A DNA stretch of 64,000 nucleotides from Pseudomonas sp. PA27(2017) (GCF_001945445.1 NZ_MSXW01000012.1:1-64000); one strand, 5' to 3'; positions 1 through 10,969 are shown, counted from the stretch's first letter. Program-made: numbers and translations. Notes: a model not told the origin generated them from the letters alone.

Positions 1-140
1 CTTAGCGGATGAGTGTGGAGGGGCGCAGCGCAATCTACGTCGCAAGCTCAAGGCTTAAGGGTGGACACGGCTTGCAGCTCCTCCCCCCGATGATCAGTCG
101 GGAACCATAACCTCACTGAAAGGCTGTAGTCGAGATACAA
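1..140. other. Non-coding stretch at window edge
   Basis: I see no credible gene here. The short open frames lack ribosome binding sites and family resemblance. The segment lies directly before two palindromic repeats and could be the end of a repeat or mobile element that begins outside the window, but nothing in the bases proves that. Confidence 0.4.
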
Positions 141-252
141 GGGTGGACCGGGTCGCGTAGACGACGCTTCACCTACGCGGCCCGCCCCGTCCACCGCCCC
201 GTGATCGCAACGGTGGATGAAAAGAGCGTCAGCTACGCGCCCCGATCCACCC
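141..252. repeat. Pair of GGTGGA...TCCACC palindromic repeats
   Basis: Two neighbouring palindromic units are visible. The first, about 141-196, runs from GGGTGGACCGGG to GTCCACCG and has an inner CGCGTAG/CTACGCG pair. The second, about 211-252, runs from GGTGGAT to ATCCACC and also contains CTACGCG. Both share the order GGTGGA, GTAG, CGCTT-like core, TCCACC. This looks like a REP-type intergenic repeat family common in Pseudomonas. The family name is not determined. Confidence 0.6.
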
Positions 253-265
253 TACGTAGCGAACG

Positions 266-1489
<1,224 letters not shown>

Positions 1490-1494
1490 GCGAT

Positions 1495-1516
1495 TGACGG
1501 GCTCGCCTGCCCGTCA
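1495..1516. terminator. Hairpin between convergent genes
   Basis: Perfect 8-bp stem TGACGGGC/GCCCGTCA with a 6-base loop. It sits between the SDR stop and the stop codon of the convergent chemoreceptor, which it overlaps. There is no clear T run, so it is at best a weak or bidirectional terminator. Confidence 0.4.
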
Positions 1517-3508
1517 CTTGGACCCCTGACTCATCCGCGCGAGCCGCTGGGACAGCTCCTCGATGGCCCGGCCCAGCTCGCGCAAGGTTCCGGAATCCCG
1601 TGCGCCCTCTTCGCTGGCGCCGTGAATACGCACGGCCAGCTCGCTGATTTCCTGGGTCACGTGGCTTTGTTCCTGGGCCGCGACGGCGATCTGCTGGGCG
1701 CGCTGCACGATATCCTCGAAGCCATTGACCGTGCCTTCCAGGGTGACCGCGACGCCATTGGCCTGCTCGACCGCTTCGTGGGTACGTCGCACGCCTGCCT
1801 GCATGGTGGCGACGGTCTGGCCCGACGCATCGCGCAGTTGGCCGATCATCACCTGAATCTCGTTGGCGGACGCTTGAGTACGGCCGGCAAGGGTACGCAC
1901 CTCATCCGCCACCACGGCGAAGCCGCGCCCCTGCTCCCCGGCGCGCGCCGCCTCGATCGCCGCGTTGAGTGCCAGCAGGTTGGTCTGCTGGGAAATCGAA
2001 GTAATCACCTCGAGCACGCTGCCGACCCGCTCGATGTCGCTGCCTAGACGGCCAATAGCCGCTTCGGCCTGACCGATCTCCTCCGCCAGCGCCTGAATCG
2101 ACGCGCTGTTACTGCTCACGTTCACCTGGCCTGCACGCGCCGACAGCAGGGAGCGGTCTGCGGTATCCGAGCAATCTGTGGTATTGCCGGCCACTTCCTG
2201 GGCACTGGCCGACATCTCGGTGATGGCGGTAGCCAACAAGGCATTGTCTTCACGCTGGGTTTCGGCCCGCTCGGCGATGGCCTGCGACAGGCTCGCCAGC
2301 TCGGCAGCCTGGCGCTCGAGCACGCGCGATTGTTCCGATATATCGAGCAGCATGTTGCGCAGCGAACCGGCATAGCGATTCACCGCCGAGCGCAACGCAC
2401 CGATTTCGTCACTTCGACCGACGGGCAACTCGCTTCCACCACCCTCACCGAGCTGCTCGATCTGCGCGGTGGTTTCTTCGATCTGCGCCAGCAAACGACG
2501 CCCGGCGAGCCACGCCAGGCCAAGCAGTACGGCCAGCAAAGGCAGCAGGAAGAGCAGAAGTTCTCCGGTCAGGCGGTCACTCAGGCCAGCGACCTGGCCC
2601 TCGGGCGTGACGAGCCCGAGCTGCCAGCCAGTATCCCCCAAGGGCGCGAAGCTGACGTAGGAGCGGCCCTGTAGGCGCACGTCGAAATCGAGCATGCTGG
2701 TCGTTGTGCCGCCGCGCGCGGCCTGCAAGGCAGCCTGCAACGGTGCGATCGCAGAATCGCGCTCCACCAGCCCGGCCAGTGTCGGCAGCCCATCGGTGGC
2801 CTTGGCACCCGGGAAGAACAGCAGGTTACCGGCCTGATCGACCACGAAGGCATAGCCGCCGGTGACGTTGCCGCGCTCACTCAGGAAAGTGGCCAGGCCG
2901 TCGAGGCGCAGATCCACTGTCGCCACGCCGGCAAACTTTCCAGCCAACTGATAGGGAACGCTGCAGGTGGTCATCGCCACACTGGTCACCGGGTCCAGAT
3001 AACCGTCGGACCATACGCAGCGACCGGGTGCAGACGAGCGCGCCGAGCTGTACCAAGACTCCTGCTGATAGGGCGGCGCGGAGGCGGCGTTGTAATCGTC
3101 ACTGTACTCGAGGCCGCCGCTCGCACTGCGCGCCCAGAAGAAGCTGCGCAGCGCCACGCCGCTCTCGAAGGCACCCGGTTCGGGCCACAGGCCGCCACCG
3201 GCGATGGCGGCATTACCCTGGCTGTCGATCACCCCCGGCAGCACGCCTCGCACCAACTCGGCATCGCGCGGCAACGCCTCGGCCAAATGCGCCAGGCCAG
3301 CCGTGGTGCCCTGAATTTCGCTGAGCTGCAGTGCCAGCTGACGCGCCAGCGCGGCGGCGGCCTGCTCGGCGGATGTCACCCCGACCGCCATCAGCTGTGG
3401 CTTGCCACGCAGCGCCATGACCGAGTAAACCGCCAGGGCAGTCAGGCTTAGCAACAGCAGTACACCTACGGTCATCCGCTTGGCCACAGTCACCGGAAAC
3501 AATGCCAT
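1514..3508 (-). CDS. Methyl-accepting chemotaxis protein with dCache-type sensor
   Basis: An inner-membrane chemoreceptor of about 664 residues. It has an N-terminal transmembrane helix (about 10-32) and a periplasmic double-Cache-like region (about 36-300, with WYSSAR and SDGYLDPVT segments). A second membrane helix follows (about 316-336), then a HAMP-like region and the cytoplasmic signalling domain. The hairpin-tip signature [18 protein letters not shown] is intact. I chose the ATG at 3508 because GGAG sits six to seven bases upstream; an in-frame ATG at 3547 is possible. No CheR-binding pentapeptide ends the protein. The ligand cannot be read from the sequence. Confidence 0.9.
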   Translation of the reverse strand: MALFPVTVAKRMTVGVLLLLSLTALAVYSVMALRGKPQLMAVGVTSAEQAAAALARQLALQLSEIQGTTAGLAHLAEALPRDAELVRGVLPGVIDSQGNAAIAGGGLWPEPGAFESGVALRSFFWARSASGGLEYSDDYNAASAPPYQQESWYSSARSSAPGRCVWSDGYLDPVTSVAMTTCSVPYQLAGKFAGVATVDLRLDGLATFLSERGNVTGGYAFVVDQAGNLLFFPGAKATDGLPTLAGLVERDSAIAPLQAALQAARGGTTTSMLDFDVRLQGRSYVSFAPLGDTGWQLGLVTPEGQVAGLSDRLTGELLLFLLPLLAVLLGLAWLAGRRLLAQIEETTAQIEQLGEGGGSELPVGRSDEIGALRSAVNRYAGSLRNMLLDISEQSRVLERQAAELASLSQAIAERAETQREDNALLATAITEMSASAQEVAGNTTDCSDTADRSLLSARAGQVNVSSNSASIQALAEEIGQAEAAIGRLGSDIERVGSVLEVITSISQQTNLLALNAAIEAARAGEQGRGFAVVADEVRTLAGRTQASANEIQVMIGQLRDASGQTVATMQAGVRRTHEAVEQANGVAVTLEGTVNGFEDIVQRAQQIAVAAQEQSHVTQEISELAVRIHGASEEGARDSGTLRELGRAIEELSQRLARMSQGSK

Positions 3509-3692
3509 GTCGTTCTCCGCTGTTATCGGATCGGGGCGTTTCACCAACCTGCACGATTATTCATACTAGGCGATCTGCCATTACAGCAAGCGGTTTCGGC
3601 GACGAACCGCTCAAGCGCAGGCAATTCACGTTTGCCTACGGCGAGCTTGTCGCACGATACTGACCGCCACGACATACACTCCGAGCCTGCCC

Positions 3693-4211
3693 ATGTCCCT
3701 TGCGATACGTAACGCCGTTGCAGACGACCTGCCCGCCCTGCTCGCCATCTACAACGATGCCGTGCTCAATACCACGGCCATCTGGAACGAGCGCCCCGTG
3801 GATCTGGCCAACCGCCAGGCCTGGTTCGATGCGCGTGCCGCACAGGGCTATCCGATTCTGGTGGCGGTCGACGAGGCACAACAGGTGCTGGGCTACGCCT
3901 CGTTCGGCGACTGGCGGCCCTTCGAGGGTTTCTGCAACACGGTCGAACACTCCGTGTACGTGCGCCACGACACTCGCGGCCAGGGCCTCGGTCCGCTGCT
4001 GATGCAGGCGCTGATCGAGCGGGCTGGGGAGGTCGGCAAGCACGTGATGGTCGCCGCCATCGAAAGCGGCAACGCCGCCTCGGTGCGCCTGCATGAGCGT
4101 CTGGGTTTCAGCATCACCGGGCAGATGCCTCAGGTCGGCTGCAAGTTCGGCCGCTGGCTGGACCTGACCTTCATGCAGCTGATCCTGACTCCACAGCGCA
4201 GCACGCCATGA
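3693..4211 (+). CDS. GNAT N-acetyltransferase, phosphinothricin/methionine sulfoximine type
   Basis: A cytoplasmic acetyl-CoA-dependent N-acetyltransferase of 172 residues. The sequence closely resembles P. aeruginosa PA4866 and the Pat/Bar family, which acetylate methionine sulfoximine, methionine sulfone and phosphinothricin. Family landmarks are IYNDAV near the N-terminus, WFDARAAQGYPILVA, VEHSVYV, the acetyl-CoA loop RGQGLG, and AAIESGNAASVRLHERLGF. The substrate is inferred from the family. The stop codon overlaps the start of the next acetyltransferase, so the two are almost certainly cotranscribed. Confidence 0.88.
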   Translation: MSLAIRNAVADDLPALLAIYNDAVLNTTAIWNERPVDLANRQAWFDARAAQGYPILVAVDEAQQVLGYASFGDWRPFEGFCNTVEHSVYVRHDTRGQGLGPLLMQALIERAGEVGKHVMVAAIESGNAASVRLHERLGFSITGQMPQVGCKFGRWLDLTFMQLILTPQRSTP

Positions 4212-4738
4212 GTCTGCAGATTCGCCAGCTCGACGAGGCCAGTTTCGACGCCTGTCGCCAGGGTCTGATCGCCCTGTTGCTCGATGCGGTGGCCAGCGGC
4301 GCCTCCGTCGGTTTCCTGGCCGATATCGACACCCAGCAGGCGGACGCCTACTTCGACGACGTGCGCCGCGCGCTTTGCAGCGGCGCGTTGGCGATCTGGG
4401 TCGCTGAAGAGGATGAAAAAGTGCTGGGTTCGGTGCAGCTTAGCTTGTGCCTGAAACCCAACGGTTTGAATCGCGGCGAAGTGCAGAAACTGCTGGTGCT
4501 GGGCAGCGCGCGCCGCCGCGGTATCGCCCGCTTCCTGATGCAGCAGCTCGAAGCCCATGCCGGGCAGTTGCAGCGCGGCCTTCTCTACCTGGATACCGAG
4601 GCTGGCAGCGACGCGGAGAATCTCTATCGCGCCCTGGGCTACACCAGCATCGGCGGCCTGCCCGATTACGCCTGCGGGCCGGACGGCCAGTACCGGGCCA
4701 ACGCCATCTACTACAAGACCCTTACTCGACCCAGCTGA
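4208..4738 (+). CDS. GNAT-family N-acetyltransferase
   Basis: A second GNAT protein of 176 residues, starting at an ATG that overlaps the previous stop by four bases (ATGA). The acetyl-CoA pyrophosphate loop is visible in VLGSARRRGIARFLM, followed by YLDTEAGSDAENLYRALGY, the usual C-terminal GNAT strand and helix. The pattern resembles aminoglycoside N-acetyltransferase-like and PanZ-like GNATs, but the substrate is unknown. Translational coupling to a methionine sulfoximine acetyltransferase suggests related detoxification or amino-acid work. That is inference only. Confidence 0.8.
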   Translation: MSLQIRQLDEASFDACRQGLIALLLDAVASGASVGFLADIDTQQADAYFDDVRRALCSGALAIWVAEEDEKVLGSVQLSLCLKPNGLNRGEVQKLLVLGSARRRGIARFLMQQLEAHAGQLQRGLLYLDTEAGSDAENLYRALGYTSIGGLPDYACGPDGQYRANAIYYKTLTRPS

Positions 4739-5005
4739 CTACCGCAGCTGGCTGTCCTTGCTGCCGCGACGGTTGAAACCTCCGGCCTTGGCCTGTTCCT
4801 GATCGGCCTGGGCCTGGCAGTTCACGCACAGTCGCACGCCGGGAACGGCCTGGCGTCGCGCTTCGGGAATCGGCGCCTCGCATTCTTCGCAATGGGTCAG
4901 GCTTTCGCCTTTGGGCAGTTGACTGCGCGCGCGCTGCACGGCGTCTTCGATGGTGCTGTCGATCTGTTCCTGCACGGCGCCGTCTTGCGCCCAACCGGTG
5001 GCCAT
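4739..5005 (-). CDS. DksA/TraR-family C4 zinc-finger protein
   Basis: A small protein of 88 residues with a C-terminal DksA/TraR zinc finger: Cys39-x2-Cys42 and Cys60-x2-Cys63 in THCEECEAPIPEAR and RLCVNCQ. It lacks the long coiled coil of full DksA, so it belongs with the short YbiI-like group. Full DksA binds the RNA polymerase secondary channel; whether this short form does is not known. I chose the start MATGWAQDG over an upstream ATG at 5065 because family members begin like this. It is convergent with the GNAT pair, with which it abuts. Confidence 0.82.
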   Translation of the reverse strand: MATGWAQDGAVQEQIDSTIEDAVQRARSQLPKGESLTHCEECEAPIPEARRQAVPGVRLCVNCQAQADQEQAKAGGFNRRGSKDSQLR

Positions 5006-5134
5006 GTCGCTCTCCCGAAAAAAGGTGCTGATCGGAAGATAGGAGCGCGCGGGCGGGGTTGGCAAGGGGCAGCCGACGGCGGACGAATCGGCTCGCGTTG
5101 CGCGGCCGCTGTCCGGCGTGGCAGGTGAAGCGGG

Positions 5135-6013
5135 TTACTCCTTGACGTTCATGAACTCGTCGGCCCAGGCCACGTAGTCCTCGGGCTGGGTGTACTTGTG
5201 CGCGAGCTCCGAGGCACTCAGGTCACTGGCGACGGCGTTGCGCTGCTCGCGCAGGCAGTCGTAAGTGGCCTTGATGGCCGCGAAGTAGGCCGCATGGCCG
5301 TTGACCACGATGCGCACGCCCAGCTTGGCGAGGCGCTCATTGTCGCGCAGCTTGGGATTGCCGTAGGTCACCAGCATCAGCGGTACGCTAAGGTGCTCGG
5401 CGATCTTCTCCAGGTGCTCGAAATCCTCGACACCGACCATGCAGATAGCGTCGGCACCAGCCTTCTGATACGCCACGGTCCGCTTGATGACTTCCTCGAC
5501 GCTGAGCACACCGGCGTTGGTACGGGCGATGATCGCCAAGTCCGAATCGACCCGTGCTTCCAGGGCAGCACGTACCTTGCCGACGCCTTCGGCAACACTG
5601 ATCAGGTCGGTCGACTTGCGGTTGAATTGGGCAGGCAGCAGGGTGTCTTCGATGGTCAGCGCGGAGATACCGGCGCGCTCCAGTTCGACCACGGTGCGCA
5701 TCACGTTCAGGGCGTTGCCGTAGCCGTGGTCAGCGTCGGCGATCACCGGCAGGCGAGAAACCCGATGGATGCGGGTGGCCTGCTCGACGAACTCGCTCAG
5801 GGTGATCAGCGCGAAATCCGGCGCTGCCAGCACCTGCAGCGAGGCGACCGAGCCGCCGAGGATACCGACCTCGAAGCCGAGGTCGCCGGCGATGCGCGCG
5901 GACATCGGGTCGAAAACCGAGGCGGTGTGGTAGCAGGCGCCCGAAGCCAGCAGGGTGCGGAAGGCGCGCCGCAGTTCATGATGGGAAGCACGTTGCATGT
6001 TGGTCATAGGCAT
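5135..6013 (-). CDS. Oxaloacetate decarboxylase, isocitrate lyase/PEP mutase superfamily
   Basis: A cytoplasmic beta-barrel lyase. It is very close to the structurally characterised P. aeruginosa PA4872, which decarboxylates oxaloacetate to pyruvate with Mg2+. Landmarks include [40 protein letters not shown] (the metal-binding Asp pair), TIEDTLLP and [10 protein letters not shown]. Several in-frame ATGs occur close together (6013, 6007, 5998). The PAO1 protein begins near the last, so the true start may be 5998. Ribosome-binding signals do not decide this. Confidence 0.88.
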   Translation of the reverse strand: MPMTNMQRASHHELRRAFRTLLASGACYHTASVFDPMSARIAGDLGFEVGILGGSVASLQVLAAPDFALITLSEFVEQATRIHRVSRLPVIADADHGYGNALNVMRTVVELERAGISALTIEDTLLPAQFNRKSTDLISVAEGVGKVRAALEARVDSDLAIIARTNAGVLSVEEVIKRTVAYQKAGADAICMVGVEDFEHLEKIAEHLSVPLMLVTYGNPKLRDNERLAKLGVRIVVNGHAAYFAAIKATYDCLREQRNAVASDLSASELAHKYTQPEDYVAWADEFMNVKE

Positions 6014-6184
6014 TGTCCAAACGTCGAATGAATCGGGTGCCCGACGGCCTTGTCCCCTGCCGTCTGAAGCGAATTCTTGTGTCGTGCTGCGACCGATGGG
6101 CCAGGTGCCGGCAACTGCGCAGGCTGCCGCGCGGGTGCGTCGGCCTTCGGCTGATGCAGGCGTCGCAGCAAATTTCCCGCCAAC

Positions 6185-6943
6185 TCAGCGCAGGGCGGTA
6201 GGTGGCTCTACATCGGGCAGCCACTGGCGGAAAATCGCCGAAAAGCTGCCATCTCGGCGCATTTCCGCCAGCGCTTCCTGCCAAGCCGCCACGATGGCCG
6301 GGTCGGTATCGCGGGAAAACGCGATGTAATACGACGACTCCATGAACACCATCTGCGGCTGCACGTCCGCCGGTTCGAGACCGGCCGGGGCGAGCATGTC
6401 ACGCAGCAGGATGTCCTCGAGCAAAATCAGGTTACCGCGGCCATGGGCGAACAGCGTGACCATGGTCTGCGGCGTCGGCACGCCGTACAGGTTCTGCAGC
6501 CCCCTGGCCTGCAGCGCCTCGTAGCTGTACCACTGTTTGGGTACCGCCAGCGGGCCGCTGGCCGCCACATCGTCGAGGCTGTCGACCTGCATCCCACTCG
6601 ACTTAAGCGAGTAGAAGCGCACCTTGCCGTGCAGGATCGGCCCAACCCAATGGAAGCGCGACTCACGCTCGGGCGTGCGCACCATGGCGAACAGCGCCAC
6701 GTTCGGGCCACGCTGGGCCAGGGTGTAGGCGCGGGTCCAGGGCATCATCTCGATCTGCGCAGTGGCACCGGTTCGCTTGATCAGCTCACGCACCACATCG
6801 ACACCGAAGCCGCGTAGCTCGCCATCTTCCATGAACGCCGTGGGCGGGCCCGGCTCGGTGAGGATGCGCAGCTCGGCGTTTGCGCGTGCGCACAACAGCA
6901 GCAACGCGAGAAACAGAACACCATGGCAACGCAGCGGGCCCAT
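6185..6943 (-). CDS. Periplasmic solute-binding protein, amino-acid ABC type
   Basis: An exported bacterial extracellular solute-binding protein (family 3 fold) of 252 residues. The N-terminus is a classic signal peptide (LFLALLLLCARANA, cleavage expected after ANA). The mature part begins with ELRILTEPGPPTAFMEDGELRGFGVDV, the entry pattern of this family. No permease or ATPase is next to it, so it is an orphan binding protein and may serve a transporter elsewhere or act as a sensor. The ligand is unknown. The upstream gene is divergent. Confidence 0.8.
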   Translation of the reverse strand: MGPLRCHGVLFLALLLLCARANAELRILTEPGPPTAFMEDGELRGFGVDVVRELIKRTGATAQIEMMPWTRAYTLAQRGPNVALFAMVRTPERESRFHWVGPILHGKVRFYSLKSSGMQVDSLDDVAASGPLAVPKQWYSYEALQARGLQNLYGVPTPQTMVTLFAHGRGNLILLEDILLRDMLAPAGLEPADVQPQMVFMESSYYIAFSRDTDPAIVAAWQEALAEMRRDGSFSAIFRQWLPDVEPPTALR

Positions 6944-7213
6944 CTGGCCATCCCCATGAACGCTTCAACAAAATCGGCTGCCGGGCAGTAAAACAGCACC
7001 GGCGGGTCGCCGCCGCTCACCTTGCAACTAAAGTGGGCAATTTTACCCCAGTGACCGGCCAATTTCAGCAAGCAGCGATGCCATCGCGGCACTGATCGGT
7101 CAGTTGCCTCGCCCGACCAGCGAAGAACTTTGTGGTGGTTGCACCGACAATCGGGCTGGCGCCAGCGCCCCAGTCAGGCGATCATCGGCGCTCGCCCATT
7201 TACGCGCATCGAC

Positions 7214-7942
7214 ATGACCGACACCACGCAAACACCTGCAGCACCGCACAAACCCCGCCCGTTCATCGACCTGCTGATCAGCATCGTGATCCCGTCGCTG
7301 ATCCTCATGAAGCTCAGCGGCGAAGCCCGCCTGGGCCCGGATGGCGCGCTGGTGCTGGCCCTGGCATTCCCGCTGGGCTGGGGTGCGTTCGAGCTGGTCA
7401 AATACCGCAAATTCAACTTCGTCGCCCTGCTCGGCCTGGTCAGCGTGATCCTCACCGGTGGCATCGGCTTGCTGCACCTGGACAACCAGTGGCTCGCCAT
7501 CAAGGAGGCAGCGATTCCCGGGCTGATCGGCATTGCCGTGCTGGTATCGACGCGAACCCGCTACCCGCTGATCCGCACGCTGCTGTTCAACAAGACGGTA
7601 CTCAACGTCGACAAGATCCACGACCGTCTGGAGCAGGGCGGCCATACCGGGCGCTTCGAAGCACGCCTGCTGCGCGCCACCTACTGGCTCAGCGGCACTT
7701 TCTTCTTTTCCTCGGCGATGAACTATGTACTGGCCAAATGGATCGTCACCAGCCCGGCCGGCAGCGAGGCCTTCAACGACGAACTGGGCCGCATGACCCT
7801 GCTCAGCTACCCGATGATCGCCATTCCGTCGATGATCATGCTGATGGCCATCTTCTACTACCTGTGGCGCACCATCCATGACCTCACCGGCCTCAAGCTG
7901 GAGGAGATCATGGCCAACGCCGAAGCAGACAAGAAGCCCTGA
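7214..7942 (+). CDS. VC0807-family integral membrane protein
   Basis: An inner-membrane protein of about 242 residues with roughly six hydrophobic segments, for example LISIVIPSLILMKL, LVLALAFPLGWGAFELV, FVALLGLVSVILTGGIGLL and MIAIPSMIMLMAIFYYLW. The pattern matches the VC0807-like family, distantly similar to intracellular septation protein A; the function is unknown. I chose the ATG giving MTDTTQTP, although no strong ribosome binding site precedes it. Only 12 bases separate it from the YqaA-like gene downstream, so the two are probably cotranscribed. Confidence 0.72.
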   Translation: MTDTTQTPAAPHKPRPFIDLLISIVIPSLILMKLSGEARLGPDGALVLALAFPLGWGAFELVKYRKFNFVALLGLVSVILTGGIGLLHLDNQWLAIKEAAIPGLIGIAVLVSTRTRYPLIRTLLFNKTVLNVDKIHDRLEQGGHTGRFEARLLRATYWLSGTFFFSSAMNYVLAKWIVTSPAGSEAFNDELGRMTLLSYPMIAIPSMIMLMAIFYYLWRTIHDLTGLKLEEIMANAEADKKP

Positions 7943-7954
7943 CAGCCCATAGCA

Positions 7955-8395
7955 TTGCCGGATTTATACGCCTATCTCGGGCTGTTCGCCGCCGCCTTCG
8001 GTGCGGCGACACTACTGCCCCTGCAGTCCGAGGCACTTCTCGTGGCGCTGTTGCTCGGCGGCGCGCAGCCAGCCTGGATGCTGGTACTGGTCGCCAGCCT
8101 GGGCAACGTGCTGGGCTCGCTGGTCAACTGGTGGCTGGGCCGCTACCTGGAACGTTATCGCAACAGGCGCTGGTTTCCGGTCAGTGATCGGCGCCTGCAA
8201 CAGGCACAGCAATGGTACGGCCGCTACGGGCGCTGGTCGCTCCTGCTAAGCTGGCTGCCGGTGATCGGCGATCCACTGACCCTGGTCGCCGGTATCATGC
8301 GTGAACCACTGTGGCGCTTCACGCTTATCGTCACTCTGGCGAAAACCCTGCGTTATACCCTGTTGACCGCGGCCACGCTGGGTTTGGTGCTGTAA
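7955..8395 (+). CDS. YqaA/DedA-like SNARE-associated membrane protein, TTG start
   Basis: A small inner-membrane protein of 146 residues in the YqaA branch of the DedA/SNARE-associated superfamily. The core pattern FGAATLLPLQSEALLV and the segment GNVLGSLVNWWLGRYLE are typical, as is LSWLPVIGDPLTLVAGIMR. DedA proteins act in membrane homeostasis and lipid carrier flipping; the YqaA branch is uncharacterised. The start codon must be TTG, since the family N-terminus begins exactly there and no ATG or GTG is available before the first membrane segment. Confidence 0.82.
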   Translation: MPDLYAYLGLFAAAFGAATLLPLQSEALLVALLLGGAQPAWMLVLVASLGNVLGSLVNWWLGRYLERYRNRRWFPVSDRRLQQAQQWYGRYGRWSLLLSWLPVIGDPLTLVAGIMREPLWRFTLIVTLAKTLRYTLLTAATLGLVL

Positions 8396-8433
8396 CAAGA
8401 AACACTCGGTAACGGGCTGCAAAACGGTGCCAG

Positions 8434-8462
8434 TTGAGCAACCGGCCCGCCTCCGGGATACT
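8434..8462 (+). promoter_or_regulatory. Candidate sigma-70 promoter for the YbhN-like gene
   Basis: TTGAGC (8434-8439) and GATACT (8457-8462) are separated by 17 bases, in the gap before the YbhN-like gene. The match to consensus is moderate and untested. Confidence 0.35.
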
Positions 8463-8585
8463 GCGCACCCTGTACGACCACAACCTACCAGGTCTTACCT
8501 CAGGGAAAGGGTCTGAACGATGGATGCGACAGCTCATCGAATGCACAATCGACTGCTCGCAAAGACGTGAAACAGGGGATCGCCG

Positions 8586-9557
8586 TTGCAAGGTACAAAA
8601 CCCACGATAAAACGCAGTGACCTGATCTGGACGCTGATCGGGTTGTGCGCCGTGGTCGGGTCCTGCTTCCTGCTCTACCGCGAAGTGCGCAACATTTCCC
8701 TCGACGAAATCGCCGGCAGCCTCAGGGCCATTCCGCACCTGAACTGGATTCTCGCAGCCGCCGCCACCCTGGGTGCCTACTCGGCGCTCGCCTGGTACGA
8801 CCGCATCGCCATCGCCCACCTGGGCAAGAAGATCTCCTGGCGCTTCATCACCCTGTGCTCCTTCACCACCTACGCCCTGGCCCACAATATCGGCGCGTCG
8901 GTGTTCTCCGGCGCCGTGGTGCGTTATCGCGCCTACCGCACCAAGGGCCTGACGCCCCATGAAATCGGCATCCTGATCGTTTTCTGTTCCTTCACCTTCG
9001 CCCTCGGCACCCTGCTGGCCAGCGGCTGCGTGCTGGTGCTGCAGCCGGATCTGATCCACCGCGTGCTGGACGTCACCCCGCTGGTCTCGATAGCCGTCGG
9101 CGGGTTCCTGTTGCTGCTGGTAGGCCTCTACGTGCTGGGCTCGTGGCTGCAGTTCAAGCCCTGGACGTTCGGCAAGCTGCATGTCGAGTACCCGCGCCTG
9201 CGCATCGTTGGCCGCCAGTTGCTGGCAGGCCCGCTGGAGCTGGCTTGCGCCGCGGCGATCATCTATTTCGCCCTGCCCGAAGCTTACAATCCCGGCTACA
9301 TGGTGGTGCTCGGCGTATTCCTGGCGTCCTTCTCCCTGGCCCTGCTGTCCCACGCACCGGGTGGCCTGGGTGTACTGGAGGTCAGTTTCCTGGCAGCCCT
9401 GCCGGAAATCCCTGCCTCGGACGTGCTGGCGGCGCTGATCGTGTTCCGCGGCTTCTACCTGCTGCTGCCCTTCGCCCTGTCGCTGATCGTCGTACTGGGC
9501 TTCGAATGGGGCCAATGGCGCGAGCGCCGCGAAGTGCAAAATCCGCCACTGCCCTGA
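8586..9557 (+). CDS. YbhN-like lysylphosphatidylglycerol synthase membrane-domain protein, TTG start
   Basis: An inner-membrane protein of about 323 residues with eight or so hydrophobic segments. It matches the transmembrane half of MprF and the stand-alone YbhN/UPF0104 family, with ALAHNIGASVFSGAVVRYRAY and SHAPGGLGVLEVSFL as landmarks. There is no cytosolic aminoacyl-transferase domain, so it should not make lysyl-PG by itself. A lipid-flipping role is a family hypothesis. The start is TTG, preceded by AGGGGA at good spacing. The gene stands alone before yegD. Confidence 0.82.
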   Translation: MQGTKPTIKRSDLIWTLIGLCAVVGSCFLLYREVRNISLDEIAGSLRAIPHLNWILAAAATLGAYSALAWYDRIAIAHLGKKISWRFITLCSFTTYALAHNIGASVFSGAVVRYRAYRTKGLTPHEIGILIVFCSFTFALGTLLASGCVLVLQPDLIHRVLDVTPLVSIAVGGFLLLLVGLYVLGSWLQFKPWTFGKLHVEYPRLRIVGRQLLAGPLELACAAAIIYFALPEAYNPGYMVVLGVFLASFSLALLSHAPGGLGVLEVSFLAALPEIPASDVLAALIVFRGFYLLLPFALSLIVVLGFEWGQWRERREVQNPPLP

Positions 9558-9624
9558 CGAAGCGGCAGCGCTGCACGATCATTTCGCCTAGAATGCGCGG
9601 CCGTTTTTTCAGGAGCCGCGCGAC

Positions 9625-10890
9625 ATGCCACTATCCACCCCTGCCCGCGCCTGCGGTATCGACTTCGGCACCTCCAACTCCACCGTCGGCTGGCTGCGCC
9701 CGGGCGGCGAGACGCTGATCCCGCTGGAAGACGGCAAGATCACCCTGCCCTCCGTGGTGTTCTTCAACCTCGAAGAGCGCCGCCCCGTCTACGGCCGCCT
9801 GGCCCTGCACGAGTACCTGGAAGGCTACGAAGGCCGCCTGATGCGTTCGCTCAAGAGCTTGCTCGGTTCCAAGCTGCTGAAGAGCGAAACAGCGGTGATG
9901 GGCAGCGCCCTGCCGTTCAAGGACCTGCTCGGTTTCTTTATCGGCGAGCTGAAAAAGCGCGCCGAAGCGGTCGCCGAACGCCCCTTTGAAGCCGTGGTAC
10001 TGGGCCGCCCGGTGTTCTTCGTGGATGACGACCCGCTGGCCGATCAGGAAGCCGAAAACACTCTGACCGCCGTGGCGCAGAAGCTCGGCTTCAAGGACGT
10101 GTCCTTCCAGTACGAGCCGATTGCCGCGGCCTTCGACTACGAATCCACCATCGAGCGCGAAGAGCTGGTGCTGATCGTCGACATCGGCGGTGGTACCTCG
10201 GACTTCTCCCTGGTGCGCCTGGCACCGGAGCGCCGCCAGCTCGTTGAGCGTCAGGGCGACATCCTGGCTACCGGCGGCGTGCATATCGGCGGTACCGACT
10301 TCGACAAGCAGCTCAGCCTGCAAGGCGTGATGCCGTTGTTCGGCTATGGCAGCCGGATGAAGAGCGACGCGCTGATGCCCACCAGTTTCCACCTCAACCT
10401 GGCGACCTGGCACACCATCAACGTCGTCTACTCGGCTGCCTCGCAGCGGGCGCTGCAGAACATGCGCTATGACATCGTCGACCCGACCGGCATCGACCGC
10501 CTGTTCAAGCTGATCGAGCAACGCGCCGGCCACTGGCTGGCGATGCAGATCGAAGAAAGCAAGATCGCCCTGACCGAGCAACAGCAACACCTCATCGACC
10601 TGCAGCGTATCGAGGCGGGCCTGAGCGCCGAGCTGACCCGCGGGCTGTTCGAGGACAGCATCTCGGCACTGCTCGAACGCATCCGCGGTAGCGTGACCAC
10701 GCTTCTCAGCGATGCAGGCGTGGGCCTGGAGCAGGTCGACACGGTGTTCTTCACCGGCGGCTCCAGCGGCGTGCCGGCCCTGCGCCAGAGCGTCGCTGCG
10801 CTGCTGCCCAACGCCAGGCATGTGGAAGGCAACACCTTCGGCAGCATCGGCAGCGGCCTGGCTATCGAGGCCAAGAAACGTTACGGCTGA
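9625..10890 (+). CDS. yegD: YegD-type Hsp70 family protein
   Basis: A cytoplasmic Hsp70-like protein of 421 residues. It has the actin-fold ATPase motifs: phosphate-1 GIDFGTSNSTVGW, connect region around FEAVVLGRPVFF, phosphate-2 VDIGGGTSDFSLV and adenosine motif FTGGSSGVPALR. It is much shorter than DnaK and lacks the substrate-binding and lid domains, as in E. coli YegD. Its client, if any, is unknown. A TAGAAT hexamer about 30 bases upstream may be a -10 element. The gene is followed by a separate methyltransferase. Confidence 0.87.
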   Translation: MPLSTPARACGIDFGTSNSTVGWLRPGGETLIPLEDGKITLPSVVFFNLEERRPVYGRLALHEYLEGYEGRLMRSLKSLLGSKLLKSETAVMGSALPFKDLLGFFIGELKKRAEAVAERPFEAVVLGRPVFFVDDDPLADQEAENTLTAVAQKLGFKDVSFQYEPIAAAFDYESTIEREELVLIVDIGGGTSDFSLVRLAPERRQLVERQGDILATGGVHIGGTDFDKQLSLQGVMPLFGYGSRMKSDALMPTSFHLNLATWHTINVVYSAASQRALQNMRYDIVDPTGIDRLFKLIEQRAGHWLAMQIEESKIALTEQQQHLIDLQRIEAGLSAELTRGLFEDSISALLERIRGSVTTLLSDAGVGLEQVDTVFFTGGSSGVPALRQSVAALLPNARHVEGNTFGSIGSGLAIEAKKRYG

Positions 10891-10969
10891 CACAGGTCGG
10901 CAACGTGCCGGTACCGACGAGGATGGAATGCTTTATATTTCCATACCTCATTTCCAGGGAATGGTCATC

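Noticed and set aside
9631..10893. A 420-residue open frame antisense to yegD
   Set aside because: Same reason: full overlap with a well-supported gene, biased composition and no ribosome binding site.
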